From: Phytohabitans houttuyneae
Lineage (GTDB): Bacteria > Actinomycetota > Actinomycetes > Mycobacteriales > Micromonosporaceae
Length of the DNA stretch: 64,000 nt
NCBI RefSeq assembly: GCF_011764425.1
Contig: NZ_BLPF01000001.1
Location: forward strand, 4,517,001-4,581,000
Direction of reading: 5' to 3'
In this document: positions 1 to 10,459 of the stretch, piece after piece
Layout: each line of letters starts with the position of its first letter
Position numbering within the stretch: position 1 is the stretch's first letter
Position numbers and translations under genes: made by a program
The notes under the pieces: model-generated
Told to the model about the DNA's origin: nothing
The model's database searches: none
The model's input: only the letters and a program-made list of their open reading frames with translations

Positions 1-2
1 TG

Positions 3-1598
3 ACGCCGGCCGACCGTGACGCGTTCATCGCCGGCCACGTCGAGCGCGCCGCGCTCCTCGCCGACGCGGTCAGCCTCCGGCCGGACGCCGTGGCCCGCAC
101 GGTGGTGCCGCTGGGCGTCGCCGCGCTCGGCCGGGCCGCCCGCCGGGCGCTCGCGATGGGCGAGCCGACGCTGGCCGCCGAGTACGCGGAGCGGGCCGTC
201 AAGCTCGCCGGCGACGGGCTGCCCAGCGCCGACCGCCTGGTGCTGGCCCGCGCGCTGCTGCAGACCGGCCGGGCCGGCGACGCCCTGGCGTACGCGGAGA
301 AGCTCTCCGCCAACGCCGACGACGACGCGGCCCTGCGGTCCGGCGCCCTCCTGGTCATCGGCCGGGCCCACCGGGTGCTCGGCGAGCCGGACCGCGCGCT
401 CCAGGCGTGGCAGGAGGCCATGCAGGTGGCCACCGACGCGGGCCTGCCCGGGCCGCGCGCCGAGGCGATGCGGCGGCTGGGCATGGCCGACTACCTGCGG
501 GGCCGGCTGGGGCAGGCGAGCAGCCGCTTCGCCGGGGCGTACCAAGTGGATCTCGCCGCCGGTGACCGGCTCGGGCAGGCCTGGTCGCTGCAGGATCTGG
601 CCTGGGTGACCACGACGCGGGGCGACTTCGCCGGCACCGACGCGGTGCTGGGGCGGGCCGCGCGCCTCTTCGCCGAGCTGGGTGACCCCACCGGGCGGGC
701 GTGGCTGCGCGGCACGACGGCGTTCGCCCGGCTGCTGGCCGGCCGGCTCAACGAGGCGCGGCGCCTGGCCCGGGTCTTCCTGCCGTTCGGCGAGCGGGTC
801 GGCGAGGCGTGGGCGGTGGGCACGCTGCGCGCGGTCGAAGCTTTCGCCGCGGCGGAGCTCGGCGACCTGACCGAGGCGGATCGCGGCGCGCGCCGGGCCT
901 ACCGCGACTTCGACATGGTCGCCGACGACTGGGGGCGCGGCTTCGCGCTGGTGGTGCGCGGGGCGATCGCGCGGGGGCTCGGCGAGTTCGCGCACGCGAC
1001 CGACCTGCTGACCGACGCCCTGGGGTATGCGGAGCGCACCGGGCACCCGCTGCTGACCGGCATGGCCGGCACCACGCGCGGGTTCGTGGCGCTGGACAGC
1101 GGCGACATCGAGGGTGCCGCGCGGGATGCGCAGTCGGTGATGACCAAGGTGGAGCCCAACAACCCGCTCGCGCCGGCACAGGTCGGCCCGCGGGTGCTGC
1201 TGGCCCGCGCCCGGCTGGCCGAGGGCGACGCGACCACGGCCATCGGGCTGCTCGCGCCGATCGCCACCGCGGCCAAGGGTCCGGGGCTGCTCTTCCCGCG
1301 GCGGCAGGCCCTCGCGGTGTACGCGGCGGCGCTGCTCGCGGAGGGCCAGCAGATCCAGGCGCTCGACTGGGCCCGGCGCGCCGTGGCTGTGCCGGCCGAG
1401 GACGTGCGCAGCTGCGTGGTCGCCGGCGAGGTGCTCGCGGAGTCGCTCGCGGCCGGTGGCCTGCGAGAAGAGGCGCTCGCCACCGCCGACGAGGCCGTGC
1501 GTCACGCGTACGGGACACAGCGGGTGGCCGAGCGAGCGGGCGCAGACGCGGTGCGGGAACGGCTAGGCCGAGTGTCTTCGGTACCTTCTAACCCGTGA
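3..1598 (+). CDS. TPR-type helical repeat protein, C-terminal part (5' end outside window)
   Basis: Only the last 531 residues are visible; the frame is open at the left edge, so the N terminus is missing. The visible part is an Ala/Leu/Arg-rich array of helix pairs of TPR type, recurring about every 35-40 residues, without catalytic motifs. Such tails are known on actinobacterial AAA-type signalling ATPases and class III cyclase-type regulators, but no ATPase or cyclase segment can be seen here, so the exact family is a guess. The stop overlaps the GTG of the downstream kinase gene by four bases, which points to co-expression with the kinase, although the kinase also seems to have its own promoter. 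Confidence 0.7.
   Translation, partial: TPADRDAFIAGHVERAALLADAVSLRPDAVARTVVPLGVAALGRAARRALAMGEPTLAAEYAERAVKLAGDGLPSADRLVLARALLQTGRAGDALAYAEKLSANADDDAALRSGALLVIGRAHRVLGEPDRALQAWQEAMQVATDAGLPGPRAEAMRRLGMADYLRGRLGQASSRFAGAYQVDLAAGDRLGQAWSLQDLAWVTTTRGDFAGTDAVLGRAARLFAELGDPTGRAWLRGTTAFARLLAGRLNEARRLARVFLPFGERVGEAWAVGTLRAVEAFAAAELGDLTEADRGARRAYRDFDMVADDWGRGFALVVRGAIARGLGEFAHATDLLTDALGYAERTGHPLLTGMAGTTRGFVALDSGDIEGAARDAQSVMTKVEPNNPLAPAQVGPRVLLARARLAEGDATTAIGLLAPIATAAKGPGLLFPRRQALAVYAAALLAEGQQIQALDWARRAVAVPAEDVRSCVVAGEVLAESLAAGGLREEALATADEAVRHAYGTQRVAERAGADAVRERLGRVSSVPSNP
1582..1587 (+). promoter_or_regulatory. Putative -10 element of a leaderless promoter for the kinase gene
   Basis: TACCTT fits TANNNT and ends seven bases before the GTG at 1595, so transcription would begin at the start codon. 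It lies inside the end of the upstream gene. No convincing -35 is seen. Confidence 0.4.
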
Positions 1599-3208
1599 CC
1601 GAAACGGCCCCGAGCTCGCTGCCGTTGCCGGTGGTGCCAGGGCTGTCCGGATTGTCAGTACTTGCCCGCGGCGGGTACGCCACCGTCTATCGCGCGATCC
1701 AGGAGTCGGTCGCACGCGAGGTCGCCGTCAAGGTGGAAAACCGCACGCTCGACAACGAGCGCGACCAGCGGCGCTTCCTGCGCGAGGCACGGGCGGCCGG
1801 TCGCATGTCGTCGCACCCGCACGTCGTCGACCTCTTCGACGCGGGCGTGACGGCCGACCAGCATCCGTACCTGATCATGGAGCTGTGCGACGGGTCGTAC
1901 GCCGACCGCATGCGCGACGCGCCGCTGGCGCCGGCCGAGGCCCGCGAGGTCGGCATCAAGATCGCCGATGCGCTGGCCGACGCGCACCAGCTCGGCGTGC
2001 TGCACCGCGACGTCAAGCCGGCCAACATCCTCTTCTCCCGCTTCGGCGAGCCCGCGCTGGCCGACTTCGGCCTCGCCATCCTCGCCGAGGCGCGCGACTC
2101 CTCGGTCACGCTCGAGGTCCTCACCCCGGCGTACGCGCCGCCGGAGATGTTCCGGCACAGCGCGCCCTCGCCCTCCGTCGACGTGTACGCGCTCTGCGCC
2201 ACCCTCTACGCGGTGATGCGCGGCAAGCCACCCCGCTGGCGGGAAGATCGCAACCCGAGCCTGATCACGCTGATGGAGCTGTTCAACCAGCCCATTCCCG
2301 ACCTGCCAGGCGTGCCCGCCGCGCTGATGGAGGTGCTGCGGCGCGGCATGGCAAACGAGCCGGAGTCCCGCCCGTCGGCCGAGCAGCTGCGCGACATGCT
2401 GACCGGGGTGTCGCTGAGCGAGCCGCCGCCCCCGTCGACACCCCGCGGCGTGTACGTGTCCCGCTCGTACGCCCCGCCGGTGCCCACCTCGCCCGCCCCG
2501 CCGGCTCCGGCATCGCCCGGCCCCTCGTCGGCCAGCCCCGCGTACCCCGTCTCGCCCGGCATCGGCTTCCCGCCCAGCAGCGGCGCCCCGTCCGGGCCGG
2601 GTGCCGGCGGTCGGCCGCCCAACCCCCTGCGCGCGCCCGGTTTCGTGCCGGCACACGACAACACCCCGACGGTCGGCACCGGCCGCCGCCGCAACATGGG
2701 CTGGATCCTCGGCGGTGTCGCCGCATTCGCCCTGCTCCTGGTCGTGGGCACCAGCGCTTGGTACATGGCCAACCGCCCGGACCCCACGCCGAGCCCCACC
2801 GCGATCATCTCGACGACCGCCGCTCCGCTCCCGTCGTTCGTCCTCGGGGCGCTGCCCGGCTGCATGCTGCCCCTCGAAGGCGGCCGCTGCCCCGCTGAGC
2901 TCGAGTGCTACGGCGCGGCGGACGCCGGCGGCCCGGGGATCCGGGCGGAGCGCGTCGACTGCAACGGCCGGCACACCTGGGAGGCGTACGCGGTCGGCGA
3001 CCTGCCCGCCGGAGCCGACCCGGCCGGCGTTGCGGACGAGCCGGCGGTCGAGGCGCTCTGCACCGAGGGCACGTTCATGCGCACGACGCTGCTGCTGTCC
3101 ACGCAGGGCTGGCAGTTCGAGGTGCTGCGACCCGACGGTGACCGCACCTTCCGCTGCCTGGCCGGCAAGGGCCGCGACGCCCTGCAGGGCCCGACGCTGG
3201 CGCGGTGA
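1595..3208 (+). CDS. Membrane serine/threonine protein kinase with extracytoplasmic Cys-rich domain
   Basis: A 537-residue PknB-type kinase. Visible motifs: Gly-rich loop about residues 24-31, catalytic Lys46 in VAVKV, HRDVKPAN at 137-144, DFG at 157-159 and an APPE motif at 181-184. A Pro/Ser-rich juxtamembrane linker (about 275-360) leads to one membrane segment (about 369-391). The outer domain (about 415-535) has several cysteines and resembles the septum-formation domains seen again in the lipoprotein at 62623-63531; this may be a sensor domain (inference). There is no PASTA repeat. GTG start overlaps the upstream stop by four bases. The next gene, a second membrane protein with an outer domain, follows after 13 bases and may be a partner. 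Confidence 0.93.
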   Translation: MTETAPSSLPLPVVPGLSGLSVLARGGYATVYRAIQESVAREVAVKVENRTLDNERDQRRFLREARAAGRMSSHPHVVDLFDAGVTADQHPYLIMELCDGSYADRMRDAPLAPAEAREVGIKIADALADAHQLGVLHRDVKPANILFSRFGEPALADFGLAILAEARDSSVTLEVLTPAYAPPEMFRHSAPSPSVDVYALCATLYAVMRGKPPRWREDRNPSLITLMELFNQPIPDLPGVPAALMEVLRRGMANEPESRPSAEQLRDMLTGVSLSEPPPPSTPRGVYVSRSYAPPVPTSPAPPAPASPGPSSASPAYPVSPGIGFPPSSGAPSGPGAGGRPPNPLRAPGFVPAHDNTPTVGTGRRRNMGWILGGVAAFALLLVVGTSAWYMANRPDPTPSPTAIISTTAAPLPSFVLGALPGCMLPLEGGRCPAELECYGAADAGGPGIRAERVDCNGRHTWEAYAVGDLPAGADPAGVADEPAVEALCTEGTFMRTTLLLSTQGWQFEVLRPDGDRTFRCLAGKGRDALQGPTLAR

Positions 3209-3221
3209 GCGGGGACCGTTG

Positions 3222-3866
3222 ATGGTTCGACTGCCGCGCCGGCGCGCGTTCGAGATGCTGCCTTGGCTGCCCACGGTCGCCGGTGTGGTGATCCTCGTCG
3301 GCCTGCTGGTCTTCGCGCTCGTCAGCCTGCGTCCGGACCGGGAGGAGCGGGCGCTGCCGCCGGCCCCGGCCGCGACGCCCCCGTTTCTGGCCGGACCGAG
3401 CGTGCCGGACGCGAGCCCTTCGCCGACGATCGGGGCCACAAACGCCTCACCGACGATCGAGGCGACGCTCGCCTCACCGCGGCGCCCGACGCCTTCCCCG
3501 TCCCGCTCCCGGGCGGCCGAGTCTCCGGCCCGGCGACCTCCGGCCCCCGAGCTGACCGGGCGCTACCGCACCTTGCAGACCTTCGACGGCGGCTTCATCG
3601 GCGAGGTGCTGGTGACCAACTCGACCACCACCGCTCGTACGTGGACGGTACGGCTGCGCTTCCCGTCGACGATCGGCCCGATGCGCACCTTCTGGGTGGA
3701 GAGCGCGCCGCAGGCGACCCTCAAGCAGGAGGGTGAGGTGTTCGCCTTCACCGGCAGCGCCCCGGTGGGTGGCAGGTCGTCGGTCGCGCTCCGCTTCCAG
3801 TTCGACCGCTCGAGCGCGGTGACGACGCCCCTGTCTTGCGAGGTCAACGGCACCGCCTGCGCGTAG
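3222..3866 (+). CDS. Membrane-anchored protein with CBM2-like beta domain
   Basis: A 214-residue protein: short basic N terminus, one membrane segment (about 14-36), a Pro/Ser/Thr-rich linker (37-107) and a C-terminal beta-rich domain (110-214). That domain shows the pattern of carbohydrate-binding module family 2: GFIGEVLVTN, then TWTVRLRFP, an exposed Trp in TFWVES, a Gly-rich turn and a closing FQF strand, with a Cys pair near the C terminus. Substrate is unknown; a cell-wall or polysaccharide ligand is inference. ATG at 3222 was chosen because it gives a clean membrane anchor 13 bases after the kinase stop. Its TAG directly abuts the stop of the convergent gene. Confidence 0.75.
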   Translation: MVRLPRRRAFEMLPWLPTVAGVVILVGLLVFALVSLRPDREERALPPAPAATPPFLAGPSVPDASPSPTIGATNASPTIEATLASPRRPTPSPSRSRAAESPARRPPAPELTGRYRTLQTFDGGFIGEVLVTNSTTTARTWTVRLRFPSTIGPMRTFWVESAPQATLKQEGEVFAFTGSAPVGGRSSVALRFQFDRSSAVTTPLSCEVNGTACA

Positions 3867-5015
3867 TCAGTACGACTTGGGCTGGGCGAGGACGTGCTGG
3901 GCGACGAAGTTCAGGATCATCTCGCGGCTGACCGGAGCTATCCGGCCGGCGCGTACGGCGCCCAGCAGCGTGGCCACGCCGTACTCCGTCGTCATGCCGT
4001 TGCCGCCGTGGACCTGGATGGCCGTGTCCACCGCGAGTGCCGCGGCGTCGGCGGCCGCGTACTTGGCCATGTTGGCCGCCACCCCGGCCTCCACGTCGCG
4101 GCCGGCGTCGTAGAGCGCGGCCGCCTTGGCGATCATGAGGCGGGCGAGCTCCACCTGGACCGCCGCGTGCGCGAGCGGGTGGGCCACGCCCTGGTGGGCG
4201 CCGATCGGGCGGCCCCACACCTGGCGCGTGGCGGTGTAGGAAGACGCGCGGCTGAGGGCGTACCGCGCGGTGCCGGCGGCCATCGCCGCCACGGTGATGC
4301 GCTCCGGGTTGAGGCCGGAGAAGAGGGCGGGCAGGCCGGCCTCGACGCCGCCGATCAGGGCGCCGGCCGGCACGCGGACGTCGTCCAGGTAGAGCAGCCA
4401 CTGGTTTTCCGGCGACACGATCTCCATGTCCAGTTTGGACGAGGTGAGCCCCGGCGCGTCGACCGGCACAAGGAAGAGCGCGGGCTGCAGCCGGTCGCCG
4501 GCCGAGACGCGGGCCACCACCAGCACGTACGCGGCCTCGTCGACCCCCGAGATGAAGCACTTGCGGCCGGAGATCAGCCAGTCGTCGCCGTCGCGGCGGG
4601 CGGTCGTGGCGAGGCGGTGGGCGTTGGAGCCGGCCTCCGGCTCGGTGATCGCGAAGGCCACCTTGAGTGACCCGTCCGCGAAGCCGGGCAGGTAGGCGGA
4701 CCGCTGGTCGGGCGTGCCGTGCTTGGCGACCACCGTGGCCGCGATGGCCGGCGAGACCACGAGCAGCAGCAGCGGGCAGCCGGCCGCGGCCAGCTCCTCG
4801 CAGACGATGGCCAGCTCGGTGATGCCGCCGCCCCCGCCGCCGTACTCCTCGGGGACGTTGACGCCCAGATAGCCGAGCTTGCCCGCCTCCGACCACAGCT
4901 CGGTGGTATGACCGCCGGACTTGGCCTTGGCCACGAAGTACTCGTGGCCGTAGCGGCGGCCGAGGGCCGCGACCGCGTCGCGGAGATCGGATTGTTGAGG
5001 GGTGAGTTCGAACAT
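3867..5015 (-). CDS. Acyl-CoA dehydrogenase
   Basis: A 382-residue FAD-dependent acyl-CoA dehydrogenase, the usual length, probably oxidising an acyl-CoA to the 2-enoyl-CoA as a partner of the carboxylase encoded upstream. Family motifs: AITEPEAGSN near 121-130, GRKCFISG near 150, and QVHGGNGM near 335. The C-terminal stretch that in many short-chain enzymes reads YEGTSEI and carries the catalytic Glu here reads RIAPVSREM, so the base may be different or supplied elsewhere. ATG at 5015 begins the conserved FELTPQQ start and lies five bases after the biotin carboxylase stop. Last gene of the leftward operon. Confidence 0.92.
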   Translation of the reverse strand: MFELTPQQSDLRDAVAALGRRYGHEYFVAKAKSGGHTTELWSEAGKLGYLGVNVPEEYGGGGGGITELAIVCEELAAAGCPLLLLVVSPAIAATVVAKHGTPDQRSAYLPGFADGSLKVAFAITEPEAGSNAHRLATTARRDGDDWLISGRKCFISGVDEAAYVLVVARVSAGDRLQPALFLVPVDAPGLTSSKLDMEIVSPENQWLLYLDDVRVPAGALIGGVEAGLPALFSGLNPERITVAAMAAGTARYALSRASSYTATRQVWGRPIGAHQGVAHPLAHAAVQVELARLMIAKAAALYDAGRDVEAGVAANMAKYAAADAAALAVDTAIQVHGGNGMTTEYGVATLLGAVRAGRIAPVSREMILNFVAQHVLAQPKSY

Positions 5016-5020
5016 GACAC

Positions 5021-7042
5021 CTACTCCGGGGTGAGGACCGCCAGCACCGCTCCGGTGTCGACCTGTGCGCCCGCACTCACCGGCACCGACGCGACAACGC
5101 CGGCCGCCGGAGCGTGTACGGGGTGTTCCAGTTTCATCGCTTCGAGCGTCATCAGCAGCTCGCCCGCCCCCACGCGCTGGCCGGGCGTGACCAGTACGCG
5201 GCTTACCGCGCCGGGCAGCGGGGCGACCAGCGAGCCCTCGGCCAGCTCGGGCTCCGGCAAAGGGAAGCGGGGCAACTCGGTGAGGGCGACCGAGCCCTCG
5301 GCGCTGTCTACATAGGAGACGTTGCCCACCCGGTCCACGTCGAGTGAGAGGCGGATGCCGTTGACGTCGAGGATCACGCGGTCCGGCGTGGCCGACACCA
5401 GCGCGACCGGCGGGTGGTCGTCGGTGACCGGCGGGTGGCCGAGGCCGGCGAGGTCGAGTTCTTCGGGGTCGACCGCGCGCACCCACCAGTTCGCCAGCTC
5501 ACCGGTCCGGTCCAGGCGGTAGCCGACCTCGACCGGCCCGGCCGGTCCGTCGTACACCGCGGTCTGCGAGCCGGACGGCACGTTGCGCCACCCGGACGGG
5601 AGCGAGCGCAGCACGGCGGCCGAGGCGCGGCGCGCGGCGGACTCGGCGAGCGCGGCGGCGAGGCAGGAGACCCGTACCGCGTCCACAGAGGACAGCAGCG
5701 GCGCGAAGACCTCCTGGTGCCGGTCGAGGAAGCCGGTGTCGATGTCACCCGACTGGAACGTGGGGTGGCGCAGCACGCGTACCAGCAGGTCGCGGTTTGT
5801 CACCACGCCGTGGATGCGGGAGCGGGTGAGGGCCGACGCGAGCAGCCGGGCCGCCTCGTGGCGCGTGGGCGCCCAGGCGATCAGCTTGGCCAGCATCGAG
5901 TCGTAGTGGACGCCGACCACCGAGCCGTCCCGTACCCCGGAGTCGAGCCGCAGCCCCGGCTGCACCAGCGGGCGGAACTCGGCCGCCACCTCCGGCACGC
6001 GCAGGCGGTGCAGGGTGCCCGTGGAGGGAAGCCAGGCGTAGGCGGGGTCTTCGGCGCAGAGCCGTACCTCGATCGCGTGGCCCCGGATCGGCGCCGCGCC
6101 GCCCATCGGCAGCGGCAGGCCCTCGGCGACGAGCAGCTGGAGCTGCACCAGGTCGAAGCCGGAGACGCACTCGGTGACCGCGTGCTCCACCTGGAGGCGG
6201 GTGTTCATCTCCAGGAAGTAGAACTCGCCGGTCGGCGCGAGCAGGAACTCGACGGTGCCGGCCCCCACGTACCCCACCGCGCGGGCGGCCGACACGGCGG
6301 CGGCGCACAGCTCCTCGCGCATCGCGGGCGTGACGGCCGGCGACGGCGTCTCCTCGATGATCTTCTGGTGCCGCCGCTGGATCGAGCACTCCCGCTCGCC
6401 GAACGGGATGATGTTGCCGTGCGTGTCCGCGAAGATCTGCACCTCGACGTGGCGTGAGCGGTCCACGTACCGCTCCAGGAAGACGGTCCCGTCGCCGAAC
6501 GCGCTGGCCGCCTCCCGCCGCGCCGACGCGACCGCGTCGCCCAGCGACTCGGCGTCGCGCACGATCCGCATGCCCCGGCCGCCGCCGCCCGCGGACGCCT
6601 TGACCAGCACCGGAAACTCGGTGACCTGGTCGGGGTCGAGGTAGGTGGGGAGCATCGGGACGCCGGCGTCGGCGAGCAACGTCTTGGCCTCGATCTTCGA
6701 GCCCATCACCTTGATGACCTTGGCTGGCGGGCCGACCCAGGTTAGGCCCGCGTCGGCCACGGCCGCCGCGAACTCCGCGTTCTCCGCGAGAAACCCATAG
6801 CCCGGGTGTACCGCGTCCGCGCCGGTCTTGCGCGCCGCCGCCACGAGCAGATCGCCGCGCAGGTACGTGGCCGTGGGCGCGTTGCCCGGCAGGTGCACGG
6901 CGTAGTCCGCCTCGGCCACGTGCGGCGAGTCGGCGTCACCGTCGGAGTAGACGGCGACCGTCTCGATGCCGATCAGCCGGCAGGTCGCGAAGATGCGCCG
7001 CGCGATCTCGCCGCGGTTGGCGACCAACAGTCGTCGAATCAC
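5021..7042 (-). CDS. Acyl-CoA carboxylase alpha subunit (biotin carboxylase plus biotin carrier)
   Basis: A 673-residue fused subunit of the methylcrotonyl/propionyl-CoA carboxylase type. The biotin carboxylase part (about 1-446) starts RRLLVANRGEIA and has the ATP-grasp loop GGGGRGM and the EMNTRLQVEH motif. A linker leads to the C-terminal biotinyl domain with EAMKLEHPV; Lys637 is the expected biotinylation site. The reaction is ATP-dependent carboxylation of biotin, whose carboxyl group the beta subunit moves to an acyl-CoA. GTG at 7042 is preferred because the family motif begins two residues later and GAGGTG lies just upstream. Substrate cannot be read from sequence; the AtuA-like neighbour makes a branched or terpenoid acyl-CoA plausible. 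Confidence 0.93.
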   Translation of the reverse strand: MIRRLLVANRGEIARRIFATCRLIGIETVAVYSDGDADSPHVAEADYAVHLPGNAPTATYLRGDLLVAAARKTGADAVHPGYGFLAENAEFAAAVADAGLTWVGPPAKVIKVMGSKIEAKTLLADAGVPMLPTYLDPDQVTEFPVLVKASAGGGGRGMRIVRDAESLGDAVASARREAASAFGDGTVFLERYVDRSRHVEVQIFADTHGNIIPFGERECSIQRRHQKIIEETPSPAVTPAMREELCAAAVSAARAVGYVGAGTVEFLLAPTGEFYFLEMNTRLQVEHAVTECVSGFDLVQLQLLVAEGLPLPMGGAAPIRGHAIEVRLCAEDPAYAWLPSTGTLHRLRVPEVAAEFRPLVQPGLRLDSGVRDGSVVGVHYDSMLAKLIAWAPTRHEAARLLASALTRSRIHGVVTNRDLLVRVLRHPTFQSGDIDTGFLDRHQEVFAPLLSSVDAVRVSCLAAALAESAARRASAAVLRSLPSGWRNVPSGSQTAVYDGPAGPVEVGYRLDRTGELANWWVRAVDPEELDLAGLGHPPVTDDHPPVALVSATPDRVILDVNGIRLSLDVDRVGNVSYVDSAEGSVALTELPRFPLPEPELAEGSLVAPLPGAVSRVLVTPGQRVGAGELLMTLEAMKLEHPVHAPAAGVVASVPVSAGAQVDTGAVLAVLTPE

Positions 7043-7049
7043 GGGCACC

Positions 7050-8645
<1,596 letters not shown>

Positions 8646-8648
8646 GGC

Positions 8649-8849
8649 TCAGACCCCCATCTGCTTCGCGATCTCACAACTGATCCCGGTCGTGCCTGCC
8701 CGGCCGCACGCCGCGACGGCAATGTCCACGGGGCGCCAGCCGTCGCGTCGCGGGTCTGCGGCGCGGCGGCCGGCTTCGGAACCGCAGTCCGTCGCCATCG
8801 CCACTCCCGTAACGAGCGGCTCACCCGACGCGACACGGATAGCTTTCAC
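8649..8849 (-). CDS. Small protein of the carboxylase operon, 66 residues, unknown
   Basis: A 66-residue frame placed tightly between two operon genes: its ATG overlaps the stop of the AtuA-like gene (ATGA) and its stop is three bases before the carboxyltransferase start. The first residues, KAIRVASGEP, recall the beginning of actinobacterial acyl-CoA carboxylase epsilon subunits (IRVVRGNPTPEE type), but the helical PEELAAL part is absent and the rest is Gly/Ala/Arg-rich with three cysteines. It may be a divergent epsilon-like subunit or an unrelated small protein. Position is the best evidence that it is translated. Confidence 0.5.
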   Translation of the reverse strand: MKAIRVASGEPLVTGVAMATDCGSEAGRRAADPRRDGWRPVDIAVAACGRAGTTGISCEIAKQMGV

Positions 8850-10459
8850 GGCGCCTCTCGTATCCGCGCGCGCAACCGCTCTCCCAGCGCTTTCCCTTGT
8901 GGATCAAGCCAATCCCGCCGGCCGAGCACCCCGCGGATCACGAAATTGAGCGCCCACAGGTTGGGCATTTCGTACCGCTCGACCAGGTAATCCGCGACCT
9001 CAGGCAGCAGCAACGCCAACCGTTCAGCGGAAAGCCACGAGACAAGCGCGGCGTAATCCTCATCCGACCGCACCCACACCCCGACATTCGCGTCCAGCCC
9101 CTTGTCCCCCGAACGAGCCCCAACCCGCGCAACCCGCCCTCGCAGTTGATCAGGGAGTTGGTGGGCGTGTCCCACGGCGTGTCCATCCACGAAGTCCCTG
9201 ATCAACGGGGAGGTGTGTGTGGGTGGGGGAATCTCGGCGCGGGTGCCGTCGGGGTGGATGGCCCAGTGCGCCGGCTGGGGGATCGAGGCCGTGGTGAAGA
9301 GCGGGCTGGGGGTGGCGTCCGCCGGTGGCGTGGTCAGCGTGCAGCCGGGGTAGGACGCCAGGGCGAGCTCCACCGCGGCGGCGGAGAAGGCGCGGCCGGC
9401 GCGCTTCGGGTCCGGGTCGTGGATCGCCACCTGCAGGAGGGCGCCGTCATCCGTCCCCAGCTGGGTGAACGTGAGACCCTCCTTGCCGACCGCACCCTCC
9501 AGCTGGGCACGGACCAGGGCGGCCTTGGCGTCGAGGTCGAGGCCGGTCAGGACGAACGTCATCGCGTTGCGGTGGCCGTCGATGCCGGCGACGCCGACCT
9601 TGAGGGTAGGTGGTGGGGGCGTGCCGCGAGTGCCGGTGACCCGCACCCGGTCCTGTCCCTCCTGAGCCAGCCGCACGGTGTCGAGGTGGGTCACCACGTC
9701 CGGGCCGGGATAGGCGGGCGCGGCGATCTCGTAAAGCAGCTGTGCCGTCACCGTCTCCACAGTGACCGCGCCACCCGTGCCGGGGTGCTTTGTGATCACC
9801 GACGAGCCGTCGGCGTTCACCTCGGCGATCGGAAAGCCGGGGCGCCGCCCGCCGTCGGGCAGCTCGGTGAAGAAGCTGAAGTTGCCGCCGGTCGCCTGCG
9901 CCCCGCACTCCAGCACGTGGCCGGCCACCGTCGCGCCGGCCAGCGCGTCGAGGTCGTCGCGGCTCCAGCCGAAGTGGGCGATTGCCGGCCCCACCACCAG
10001 CGAGGCGTCGGTGACCCGGCCGGTGACCACGACGTCGGCGCCCGCGGTGAGGCAGGAGGCGATGCCGAAGGCGCCGAGGTAGGCGTTGGCGGCGAGCGCG
10101 CCCGGGCTCTGCTGGTCGAGCGCGTCGCCCTCGACGTACCCGATGGTGGTGGAGAGGCCGAGCCGGGCGGCGAGCGACTGGAGCGCGGCGGCCAGTCCGG
10201 CCGGGTTGAGTCCGCCGGCGTTGGTCACGATGCGGACGCCGCGGTCGGCGGCCAGGCCGAGGCACTCCTCCATCTGCCGCAGGAACGTGCGGGCGTAGCC
10301 CAGCGACGGGTCCTTGAGGCGGTCACGGGCGAGGATCAGCATGGTCAGCTCGGCCAGGTAGTCGCCGGTGAGCACGTCGAGCGGGCCGTCTTCGAGCATC
10401 TCCCGCCAGGCGGCCGCGCGGTCGCCGTAGAAGCCGGAGGCGTTGCCGATGCGGATCAT
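8846..10459 (-). CDS. AtuA-like protein (DUF1446, acyclic terpene utilisation family)
   Basis: A 537-residue protein of the AtuA/DUF1446 family, linked by name to the acyclic terpene (citronellol/geraniol) pathway of Pseudomonas but of undefined biochemistry. It starts with the family signature IGNASGFYGDR; Gly-rich conserved blocks follow, including TNAGGLNP near 90-100, ADVVVTGRVTDAS near 140-155 and, at the C-terminal side, ARSGDKG. In Actinobacteria such genes commonly sit with biotin-dependent carboxylases, as here. The ATG at 10459 overlaps the stop of the TIGR03084 gene (ATGA). A role in branched or terpenoid acyl-CoA breakdown is inference from context. Confidence 0.85.
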   Translation of the reverse strand: MIRIGNASGFYGDRAAAWREMLEDGPLDVLTGDYLAELTMLILARDRLKDPSLGYARTFLRQMEECLGLAADRGVRIVTNAGGLNPAGLAAALQSLAARLGLSTTIGYVEGDALDQQSPGALAANAYLGAFGIASCLTAGADVVVTGRVTDASLVVGPAIAHFGWSRDDLDALAGATVAGHVLECGAQATGGNFSFFTELPDGGRRPGFPIAEVNADGSSVITKHPGTGGAVTVETVTAQLLYEIAAPAYPGPDVVTHLDTVRLAQEGQDRVRVTGTRGTPPPPTLKVGVAGIDGHRNAMTFVLTGLDLDAKAALVRAQLEGAVGKEGLTFTQLGTDDGALLQVAIHDPDPKRAGRAFSAAAVELALASYPGCTLTTPPADATPSPLFTTASIPQPAHWAIHPDGTRAEIPPPTHTSPLIRDFVDGHAVGHAHQLPDQLRGRVARVGARSGDKGLDANVGVWVRSDEDYAALVSWLSAERLALLLPEVADYLVERYEMPNLWALNFVIRGVLGRRDWLDPQGKALGERLRARIREAP

